Notes under the pieces: generated by a model
Seen by the model: the letters and a program-made list of their open reading frames with translations, nothing else
Told to the model about the DNA's origin: nothing
Database searches by the model: none
Made by a program: the position numbers and the translations under genes
Source: Bradysia coprophila
Taxonomy: Eukaryota; Arthropoda; Insecta; Diptera; Sciaridae
Direction of reading: 5' to 3'
Assembly (NCBI RefSeq): GCF_014529535.1
Contig: NW_023503616.1
Span: forward strand, 3,844,001 to 3,908,000
Length of the DNA: 64,000 bases
Shown here: one piece after another, positions 50,401 to 62,400 of the stretch
Numbering within the stretch: position 1 is the stretch's first letter
Layout of the letters: each line of letters opens with the position of its first letter

Positions 50401-53400
50401 TACCATTGATTTTTCAAACTCATGCTTGTTCTCCTTGCATTAATAATTCCAGAGTATTTACGTATATCCACGCCTAAAAAAATCTTATTTTTCGTTACCC
50501 TGATGGTATTTTCCATTTTAACTAATCCGTTTGTATCGTTTATTGCATTTTTGAAATTAAAAAAAAAACCGTCAACGACATCGACAACCATATGGTCATT
50601 TTTGAGTAGATATCTGTGACATTATTAAATAAATTAATCAAGAGGGAACACTACCATCAGTCGTGTTTTCCTCCAAGTCACGCACGTTTTATTTTGTTTG
50701 CGATTCAAATTCGTACAGGAAAACATGAAATTAAATTTAATTCATGCGTTTGCGTATTCTTCTCTTTGTATGCTGACTCAAGAGCGATAAAAATAAAGTA
50801 GTAAAAGCGTATCTGTTGTAGCACAGTTATTTTAAGCTTTTTACGTATTCGAACAGACGTAGAAAATTTTCGGCCACTTTTCTCAGGAAAAGCTAAACAG
50901 TTCTCAGTTTGAGTGGAACGGTCGACGCATCGAGATGTTTTTTTAATTTAACGCGCTACTAGAACCAAAAACCTAATCCTCCTATTTGCAGTTCAAATAG
51001 AGCATCAAAACGGTTGTTATTCGATTTAAATTATTAGGTTTTTGTGCTGAAATATATTTATAAAATTATTGTGAGGGAATTCCATATGTGCAACAGAATA
51101 ATTCGCTTTGTGAATGCTGGTGAATGATCATGAATGGTGTTTATTAAAAATAATTATTTGGAAAAGTTTTCATTTTCCATAAAATGAAAATATTGAGAAA
51201 GAAATGTGAAATGTGGACGATAAAAGTGTTAACGAAAAAAAAATGATCTGAAAAAACTTATTAGTTACATAATTTAGTGTGTGTGTGACTGTGTGCGAAA
51301 CGAGAAAAAAGTGAAACATTTTCTCAACTTTTTCTATTTTCATAATAAATATTATTACGTCAAGTTTTCACTAAGTTTCGTTTATACTCAACTTATGTTT
51401 ATATCGAAGACTATATAAAATTTAAATGCGATTTTAGTACATGTTTCGTGTTAAAACTATAATGCCGTTGAATTTTCACTTTTTCAGTTAGGAACTTTAT
51501 GTCTTTGACCTCAATTATTTTCGAGCAAGGTTCTAGTTTGATGAACTGTATGCATTGAATGAATCACAATATTTTTTTTAAAACTTATTCGTTAAAAACC
51601 AATAAAATCTATACGATTGGGATGTTAATTTAATCATAATTGCTTAACCTATCACAGAAGTTAATCGTGCTCCCAATCGTGTCTGTTGCTATCTTTTTAA
51701 GGATTTTTACAGAGCAGATTGATACAACAGCTTTTACTTGATTACCTTTAACATAAATGTTAGACGATTCAAGATCACTAGATATTAATTTTGTCTATTC
51801 TTTGAAAAACTGATCTAAATTTTGGACTCCAAAAAGCCTTACTTAAGATTAATATTACATTAGATCTACTGGATTCAAATTGAAAACTTCATTTCTATTT
51901 CGGTCTAACGATTTCCTTTATTGTTTTCCAAACATCATAATATAAGAGAAGACAATATTTTGCAGGACGTTTAAAGTTCTATGAATAAAATAATTTCACC
52001 ATATCGCTGTAATTAATGAGGTTTTAAACGAATGTAACATAATTACACCGATGAAGTACCTAAACATGTTTGTATTTTCACCGTATTGTGTTCTTGCATT
52101 AGGATTTCTTGCCAATTAATGCAAATTTTACTCGTACATGTTCCCCAATCAGTCATCAACTATATTTATCTTAAGACCTTAGCGAATAATTTTTCATTTG
52201 TCGCTTTTTTGTAGCGTCGAAATTCACATAATCATACTAAAATGAGAATAGAGTTGGCATACAAGTTTCTAAAAAGAGCATTTTATTCTTGATTGACTTC
52301 AATATTTCACATTTCGAAAAGAAAAGTTTGTGCCAACACTAAAGTGTGCAAAGTTCATTTATGATGGTCAGAGAGCATTCGTTCATGTATTGGGTGTTCA
52401 CACGATGAATGCGAATCAAAATAGTTAGCAATAGATCGGATGACTCAGTGAAAACTATGAATGCACTAATTGTGTGGGTAGTTTGGTCGGTGAATGGTTT
52501 TCTCTTTGAACGAAATAGATTCTAACAATTCTCAAACTCAGACTTGAATCAGACATCGAAATTTCACTAAAAACTTCATTATATGTGGTGTGATTAACCT
52601 TATTTTCTCCACTCAAATGGCCATTCGAAAGTGATGCTTGATGACAGTTCCGTGTAGAAAATGTATATTTACCCCCTCTTGTTTTGACAGTGGAGAAAAT
52701 ATATTTTTTCGTCCCCAAAGTGTCACCTTTGTTTTTGTTTTGAAATATGGTGTAATAGAAAGATAATTTTGTTTCAGGGAGAAAAACGGTTAATCACACG
52801 TGAATCACATAATGAAAAAAGTGGTGTTCACCTCTGGAAGAAAGTAGGAAATTCCAACTCGGTTGATTCACGACCCTCGCTCCGATTGCACCGCAAAACT
52901 TCGATCTTGTTGGTATTTCATATTTTCTTCCCTCGGTAAACATATAACTATTTCTCGTTGACCATTAACTTCATTTTCCATTCGGTTGTTTATTGCTGAT
53001 ATAAAACATTATTTTTTGGCAATTCAAAACATAATTTTCTTTTAATGAATAATGCCATCGCTGTTCCATTCCTCGTTCATTCAGTTCGGGTGTTAGTTTC
53101 TTTACTATTCGATAATTAAGGAATACTGATGTCATATATATAAAAAATAATCTAAATTTAAAACTCACTGCGAACATCATCAATATACAAAAGAAAGCCA
53201 TTTGAGATTTATAAACTTTTTCTTTTCGCTTTTAAGTTGACTCGGTATAAGTATTTTTAGTAAAAACCAAAGTGATTTATCTAATTGACGACTGTGTTTT
53301 GTCATAATACCGCCGGTTCATATTTTTGAATATTCTGTCACACCAAATTATAAAACAATTATAGTGTTGTAGCATCAGTGTATTCAGGCGTGAAAAACAC

Positions 53401-56400
53401 AGAGAAAGAAAACATTTCAATGAAAATTTTCGGTAAAGAAGGCATTTCATTGTCTCAATGATAGAATCACAATGTTTATTCAATTTTTAAAAACATTTCA
53501 CTTCATTTTGTAGAGAACCTTTCTGTAGGGAACAATAATGTTGATGAACGTGAAACAATCACAATTTCTGTTTAGATTTTTAGCTTAAGAATTTAGTTAT
53601 AAGTACACACAGCCCTGTAGGTAGACATATAGTTAACTTAGTTATGATCGGCTGTGAGAATATTGAAAATTTAAAATAGCCCAAGAGTCAAATCAATTCT
53701 GTCCCAGAAACGCATATTTGTGTCTATCCTTTCAACCGTTAAAAGAAAAACATTTTAAGAAAAACGAAACCTAAATGTGAACATATTAAATGAATCGATA
53801 AATTGGAATAAAAATAAGAAAACAATGGGGCAACAGTGCTCTCAGTGCTGCAAATGTACAAATGGATTACCACATACTCATATCTCGTCATCTGGATCAG
53901 TCTATAGAAAAAGGTATAAAAATAAATGTAAAAACAATATTTGGAAAACATTAAAAATTTGTGTAATTCAATGCCACCAATTTACTCTACGTAAACATTC
54001 TACATTTTCCGGTTCATTTTCCGTTATTTTATTTTTTTTTGTTTTCCATGTTATTTGTTATTCGACCGATTAGCCGATTTCATTGATGTGAAAATTTATT
54101 TGAATTAATTTTTATTAATTAGCATATAGACTAAAGTTTGAACTAACAGTAAAGTATTTTTTTAAGCAAGTTTTATTACAAACAAATTAATTTTTGATTT
54201 TTAGTTTATGTTATTGACGGTATTTACAAAGAACAAAGGCTCAAAAAAAAAAATTTACTCACGGTATGAGTGGTTTTTTTTTTACAGTAAACGAAACTAC
54301 ACACACGGAATTTTGAAAACCGACACATTTTCTGTTTCTGAGTTTTACTTGAGTTTCTGATTTATCCATATAAAAACGCATGCAAAATTCACAAAAAAAA
54401 ACAGGTAACCACGAAACAGAAAATGTGACGGTTTTCAAAATTATACGAGTGTTGATTAGAAACTCTTACTTCCCTATCACGTATTGCCAATCCACTATGC
54501 ATATGTATTTATATATAGAGTTAAAGATTTTAAATATATATGAACTCTGACGACCATCTGTTTATACAAAAACATAACAATGTTGTAACAAAATCGAAAA
54601 ATTATCTTTTTTATGAAAAGTTCGTGAACATGGGAAATCCTAAAATCCATGGGAAATCGGAAATTCTAAATGAATATGGTGGTACGAAAGATTTGCATTC
54701 AAATTCAAGATCATTCGGATGTGGACTGCTTAAAACTCTACTTTTCTGTTGAAAATTTCTGCTATTAACTACCGGTGGCTATTAACTATCATGGTAATCA
54801 TCTAAGTGGCTTACTCCCGGCAAAGGGCACTTCAGGCACATCAAGATATGGGTTTCTCACTATTTTCATAAAAATATAATAATTATTATGCCACGCCACA
54901 TACATGAAAAACCGTATATATACTTAATTTCGGCTACGTGAATTAATAAAATTCATGCCACGCTGAACTTTTTCTAATAAGTAATATTATCGAGGTTACG
55001 TATTGTCGTTTTTGGTTCATTATGTACCATAAGGAATCACCAAAACTTGAGTTTTTCTAATGTTTGGAAAAATATTACATAAATTGTTGTAGCACTGTTT
55101 TCCGTTAATTTTACTCCACAGTTTTAGACCTATGCTAAATGGCATTTTGAAAAAACGGTTCAAAATTAGGTTTGAAAAGGAGATGTCCACGGTAGCTCAA
55201 TGGTTAGAGCATCAGGCCTGCAAGTTGAAGATTGTGGGTTCGGTCCCCACCTGTGAACCAAATTTTTCTTTTCAAATTTAATTTCATTCCAATACGGTTT
55301 ACGATTTTGATAATTATTGTACCAGTTCTAGTTACTTAATTCACAAAATTCTAAGAATTCTTTTATTCTTCTTTTGTTATAATGGCAGACGATACCAGCC
55401 GTATTTGTAGAGTTAACTAACCATTACTCAAAAATAAATGGCATTGCCTTAAAATCTGTTATTTTTCTGTTTAATTTTTGTTTTTAAGTTGTTTTTGATT
55501 TAAAATCTTTTACTTCATTCTATTTAACAATTTTTCTTTTACTGTATAAGACCACATTAACCATATTTTTGTGATTGTTGTCGATAACAGATATTTCTGA
55601 AAGTTCTTGTAAGTCCCTCATAGGTTCTTATTTCCTTGTTACAGTCAATGGAGTATGGAGTAGCATCTTTTTTAATTGACATTATAGTTTTCATTATTTT
55701 ATTAATGGTTTTTAGTCTTCGACTTAAACTAAGGGTATCGTCATCGATAATTTACGACTGTGTTATAGTCAATCGAAATCCGATGATGGAAGAAATCATT
55801 TATTACATTGATACATCGTTGTTCATTGGAATTAAATAGTATCATTGCAATTGAAACCCAAAATCAAATTCAATGTCAATGATGTGCTTCACTTCTTTCG
55901 TCCTTTAAGTATTTTTGTATCTTAAAAATCTAATCATCAAAATTCCATCTACTTACCATACTCTATTTTCGATATTGAAAATTCTTGAACGCTTACAATC
56001 ATGTGCGACGGAAAACTGAAAAAAGAAACGCAAATGCGAACTGGTGAAATGAGAATAATAAATAAAACAGAAAATATTTAAATTGTCCTGTTGACATACT
56101 GATTTGTTTTCAAAGCTTTACGAGTTTGTTCAGCGATTGGACACGATATGCAAAAAAAAGTATATCTAAATATCAAACACACACTCTACATACAAAAACT
56201 ATACTGGCACCGGTACAAAAAAAAAGAGAACCAACAATTTTTCACAGCATACACTTCTAGCGACGAAATGTGTACAGTTTTCTGTTTGCGTAGGTTGAAA
56301 ATGTATGCATTTTCTATACTTATACTAATCGAATATATACGTTATGTCTGTAAGTTTAGTATTGTATACATTCTGTGTTTGTGTGTGTTAGGGAAATCCG

Positions 56401-59400
56401 TTAAATTTTCTTAACGATATATGTATAACAGTAGCATTAAATCGGAAGCAGTGGGTCAACCATTCAAGCAACATTCTAGAGGTTGTTGTTTCGAAAGAAT
56501 TTATTGACATTAAAAGTAGTGATGTAAGAGCGCCACACACACTTTTTTAAGAATGTGTTTATTAATGGAATTCTTCCAAATTATACGAAAGAATATAGAT
56601 TGAATGGGCTAATAGTAAAATTGGAGTTATTTATGGAAAGCATACTGATAATAAATTTCCAAATCGTTTGATTTATTGAAAAATAAAATTAAAAAGCAGT
56701 TCATAAATTAAAAGGTCTACGATAAATTTGGAGCCATTAATAAAAAATTTGATGAAATAGTTAATGAGGGACTATCACATTTAAATATATTCCCATGTTA
56801 AATTGGTATCGGTATAAAAATTTAGCAAGTAATTGAAGGCAATAAATATCTAATTCACTTTAACGATAGTCTCACTAGTATCATTAGTTCAACGTTTCAG
56901 GGATATCCTCAGTATACATTCTAAACAGAAACACTAATAGTTCGTACCGGGATTTACACAAATAAACAAATTTTTTGTTTTAAAATTGTCATAATTATAC
57001 TTTCATGGCGCACACAAATTTCTTTCGTCCCTGAGCTTGTAACTCACTTTGAAAAGACTATAATTCGAACATAGCATGAAGCATATTTTTATGTGAATTT
57101 TTTCTTTCATTTATTTTCTGCGTGCCCGTATAAAAATAGATTTTTTTACGCATAAACGAATTAGTTTTGTTTTCGAAAGTTTAACAAAAACAGAAATACA
57201 CTTTATGACAAATTCTGATTTTATTATGATCTAGCTCTAGTATTTGTTCTTAGTGTAAATGATAAGAAAACAAATTTTAATAATTCTGGGGCGTAGGGGA
57301 TATTACACATTTTAATAAAACTATAAAAAAAATCTGTAACCAAAACACTGCCACTCGAACAATGGTAACACTGTACTCCTTACAGGACTTGCAACGATCG
57401 ACCACTCGACAATCCCAAACATTTCCGCATCACCGAAACTAACAATTCAGTTCAATTGGCCATTGACCATGTTCAACGAGATGATGCAGGTGTTTATACA
57501 CTATATGCTCGTACTAAAACTGGTGAAACAGCACGTCGTGACATTGAATTGATCGTTGAAGATCGATCAAGTGGTGAAGATCCACCAATATTTTTACGTC
57601 GTTTAAGCGATTTGTCAGTAAAGGTAGGCACCAGAACCAGACTCTTGGTGGAAATTCGAAGTTCAACTGATGTGAAGGTAAGAAGAAAAATGTTCTGTTG
57701 AAGATAATTGACTATTTTTGAGACAATTACTTAAAAATTAGACAACATGGTATCGTAACGATCGTCGCATATGTGAAAATGATCGAATTCGTAGTGTAAA
57801 TGAGGGAAACTTCCATTGCATTGAAATAGCTCCCGTTACGTTAGAGGATGGCGGTAGCTGGATGTAAGAAATATTTTTTTTTTGTATGGGTCAGTTTTCT
57901 GACGTTATGCGTTGTAGGGTTCAAGCGGAAAATTTGGGTGGGCGTAACTCTTGCTTGGCATTGATCAGTGTGCTTGTACCCAAAGCATATAAAGGACCAG
58001 AGTTCATTGAAGCACTTCGGGCTGTTCTAACTGGTAAGTCAATTAAAACATTTAGTTTCTCTCGATACAGTATATTCATCTCCATAAAAACTGACGTCTT
58101 ACAGAACAAGGGACTGTTTCACTTGAATGCAAAGTCATTGGTAAGATTCTCATTGTTTTTTAGATCAGCAAAAATTATACAATTGATGTGTATTCATTCA
58201 TAGGTGTACCGACTCCAAGCCTGCGATGGTTCAAGGACTCCAAAGAAATTAAGGTAATGAACTACATGCTAAAGTCTACAAGAATTTCATTATTAACTTG
58301 TACTTTACAGGCTGGAGATGTTTTTGCTTTAACTGCCAATCCAGGTGAGTTGCTAACCCTATTCAAAATCTTCTACAATTTACAGAATTTATTTATTATA
58401 GATGATCCAACATCACTCGGTACATACACATGTGAGGCCGTTAATTGCATGGGAAAAGTTTACTCCAGTTCGAAAGTCCATGTCGTTGGCAGAGGAAGTC
58501 GTGAAGGGTCATTGAAACCAGCTGACAATCTTTTGCACAGTTCACCGCCTCCGATATTTACAAACGAACTGAAAGACATATCGATACGAATTGGCGAAAC
58601 GATAATGCATGGATGTCAAGGTAAATCATTTATTTTCATGTAAAAAGTGAAAGTGTTTCGTTGGGCTACCAGTTGGCACTGTGCCACATCACAAATAACC
58701 GTTAAATCATTCTTGTTTCGCTCAAATCATTAGTTACATATTCTGTGCGAAGACAACGATAGTGAACTTTAGGAAATTTATTTATTTATTTGTATGTAGT
58801 GGTTGTCCCGCCATGGCCCAAGTCTGTGAATTGGTACAATAAAGAGGGTCGCATCGATCATAATGAAAAATATCGCTTGGTTGAAGATGGACTTGGTGCG
58901 TACATGCTCGAAATAAAACCGTCGGAATTTTGTGACGAGGGTGAATGGAAATGTGTCGTCACGAGCAATGAAGGTAGCGTGGGAATATCAACATGTTTCG
59001 TCGCAATGGATATCCCGAAAAACTATCGGAAACCACGATTTATGGAGAGTTTAAAAGCTGTCTTAACGGATGAAGGCCTGGTATCCTTCGAATGTAAAGT
59101 AAGTTATCGAAGACTTTCTAAATTTTCATTTTTTTTTTGTTTGAGCTTTCGTTTTAAATTTTAAAATAAACGATAAAAACGATTGGCAACTATTTTAGGT
59201 CGTCGGCTTCCCAACACCAGTCTTACGATGGGAAAAAGATGGTGAAGAATTACGTCCAGGTGACATCTATCAGCTCACTGGAACTAATTCCCTGGGCACT
59301 TACTGTTGCATTGCTAAGAATTGTATGGGTGAAACCAGCAGCACTGCATTGCTAACATTGGAAGACATACAAAATCAATTGAGTGACGAAGAGAGACTTA

Positions 59401-62400
59401 TGCTGACTAAACTGAATCAGCCACCAAAGTTTATACACGGACTGAAGAGCCAGGAAGCGAAAATCAACGAAGAATTTAAGTTTTCGGTTTTAGGTAATTG
59501 TGAACTAACGCGTAAATAACGAAAAATTGCTAACGGTAAATGAAATTTAGTCACTGCCACAACAACTGACCCACCAGTTATATCATGGTATCGGGATGAG
59601 TTACCCATCGAATCGTCGGACCGTTATGTAATTGTTCGTGAAAGTGCTGGAAGTTGTCAACTAGAAATTCGTCGTGTAGAGTTTGTTGATCAAGCCGAAT
59701 GGAAATGTGTGGCTATCAATGATTTCGGTAGCAGTGTTACCTCCTCGTTTCTCAAACTGCAGATTCCGAAGCATTACAAAAAACCTAGATTTTTGGAGTG
59801 CCTTAGAGCAGTAATGACTGACGAAGGAATTGTGAATTTGGAATGCAAAGTTATAGGAGTACCTCAGCCAGGTTAGTTTATGATGAATAAACCATTAAGT
59901 TCTTTGACTAAGAAAATATAAATCTTTTAGTCTTGAAATGGTTCAAAGACGGTGTTCCACTGCTTCCGGGTGATATTCACCGAATTATATCTGGTCAAGA
60001 TGGCACTTGCTGCTTAGGAACATACACATGCGAGGCAAGAAATTGTATGGGCGTTGTAGCCAGTTCAGCATCGCTCCTTGGATTCGATAATGCTCCAATA
60101 AAAGCTCCGCCACAAGAGCTGGATATACAGCGAAATCTCTCGTTATCAACCATTAACGAAGAGCGAACTTCGCAAATGTATGACACTCCCGCTGGAGATA
60201 TAACAATTGACGAAAAAGGGGACGTTTCATTTTCATTTGACGGAAAAGAGGTTTCCGTTTCATTGTACGAAACTCCTGATTTGACCGAAGAGGAAGCAAT
60301 GCAGATTGTAGAAATGTATGCTGACCAAATTTCGGAACATGTTACTGAACACAACATTGTTGAATTACCGCCATTACGTTTTGTAAAAGAAACTCAACAG
60401 TCCGGCAATCTATTAATGGAAGCCGTTGTTATTGACGTTGATCCTGATTATTTCACACATGTCGAAGATTTACGAACGGAAGCAGACATGGACGATATTT
60501 CAATAATGGAAGTGAGTTTACACGGATTAAGTTCTTTGAGAGAGGATTCTACTGCATTAGGAAAGCAAGCAGAAGAATACGTTCAGCGAACGTTTAGTTC
60601 AATGGAAGAGTCCCTGAAAATGAAACGGCGAACTGATTCACTTGATCAAGATGAATATTTCAGCATGTCCCATTCTAAGCATTCACGTGGTGATTCACGT
60701 GACGCTGATGACACCGAAAGCGATCTTCAAACATTCGCTAGTGCCAGTGCAAGCGCTCACATCTCGAATAAAATTGAAAATGAAGGTTTTGCCTCTGTGC
60801 GATCAAAGGAATTACAAAAGGCTATACAAGACACAGAAAAATTGCTTGCCAAGGAAGCGAATTTCGAATTCGATGATTTGACAGAGAGGCAGCCTAGGAA
60901 ACGGAACGCGTCCGATACTGAAGGATCAAAGTCCAGAGAGGAAGAAGCCATTCTGCGAGATATATCAGGTGAAGAAGGTGACGGACTTAAGTTGAAACAA
61001 CTACCTAGCAACGACATCATCACAGATCCGGTTGCCATTCAACAAAATTTGTCAGCTTTGATTCCGTTGGCAATTAGTATGAAGGTTATTCACAAACTTT
61101 TCGATGCAGTCGAAGAGGAAGTCGTTATGCAGTCGGCATTGATGATGTCACCGGCATCAGCAGGAGGAAGTTTGAAGATTATCCGAAATCTCTGTGAACC
61201 ATTAAATAATTTCCAGCGAAAATTAAACGTCTATTCTGGTCTGACGTCTCTGGAAAATCTATTCTCATCTTTACTAGAAAACCTGAAAGACTTTCATCAA
61301 GGACTATCTCTTGTTGAGAAATGTGTGTCAATGGACGAACAAGGACACACCATGGTACAGCGTACCAGTGTTTGTGTAATCGATAGTGCCGGTGATCCGA
61401 TTTTGAAAGCGCTGAATGAAGTCCAACAAATCGTTTCGACTTTCAAAACAGGTCGCCTTCGAAGTGAATTGGAACTTATAGTCGACGATATGAAATCGGC
61501 TATTCAAATTACACAAGACACAATTAAATCTCAGTCGCTAATGCAAGAAGCGTCCGAATTGGAAGCAGCTCAGCATTTCACAGACACAATTGAACGTTTA
61601 CAGGATACTGTTCAAGAGACCATGCCATTTGAACAAGTTAGTAACGCTGCTTTGCCACCGGAAGCAAATCCACTGAAAAATGTATGCCGCCCTGTAGTGA
61701 AAATTCAGCAAGCTTTAGAGAGTATTGAACATGACCTATCATTGGAAGAGAACGAAGATCAACTATTCTCCAAAGTTCACGAAACCGTTTTGGAGAAGTT
61801 GTCACAACCGATTAAAGAGCTTCAATCAGAGATTTGTAAAATTGAAAAATCAATAGACACCACGGTCAAGGACTCACTGGAAGAGAAAATCAGTATCGCC
61901 ATTTTAGACACAGTATGTCCACCAATGTATGAACTGCAAAAAGGACTTCATGTTTTATCGCAACAATCGGCATCAAATACTCGGTCAGGAATGATAAGTG
62001 TTAGTGTTATCGAATCGATGGTGCCACCATTGCAAGAAATTCAAAATGGTCTAGCTCGTATCGGCCAAGATGTTGAAAATGGATCACTAGGGCGAGATTC
62101 ACCCACAGAAAATGCTGATGCCAATCGACTGCTGCAGTCATTTGCACAAAGCGTACTCTATTTTCAAAATAATATTGAGGCACTATCAGATAGCTCGCCA
62201 TTGGAATTGCGATCCAGTATGCTGACGCTCAAGAATTATTTATCTAAATTAATTGAGGCCGTGGTTGAGTCGGGCATGGGACGATATAATATGACCATTG
62301 TCGAAAATATACGAAAGCCAATCGATGATATTAATTATTGTCTGAGACAAATCGAAGAAAGATCAGTGAGCGGATCAATGAAAGATTTAATTGAACCATT

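Larger units (their letters stand above)
48429..57385. other. Intron 2 of the Ig-protein gene, 9 kb
   Basis: Holds a MITE inside a dispersed-repeat copy (48540-48850), a foldback/direct-repeat patch at 49610-49990 (GTACAGGG and AATAGGGTCTTATGGG repeated), a candidate alternative first exon (53825-53913), a foldback at 54302-54452, a tRNA-like sequence at 55186-55258 and an inverted dispersed-repeat copy near 55500-55610. Other frames here (50422-50619, 54540-54752) are not convincing. Confidence 0.5.

Noticed and set aside
50422..50619. 65-residue hydrophobic frame that could be a membrane-protein exon
   Set aside because: Hydrophobic runs are common in AT-rich DNA; no partner exon or phase-matched neighbour was found.
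54540..54752. 70-residue frame considered as another alternative first exon of the Ig gene
   Set aside because: Available donors are phase 1 and do not fit the phase-2 exon at 57386.
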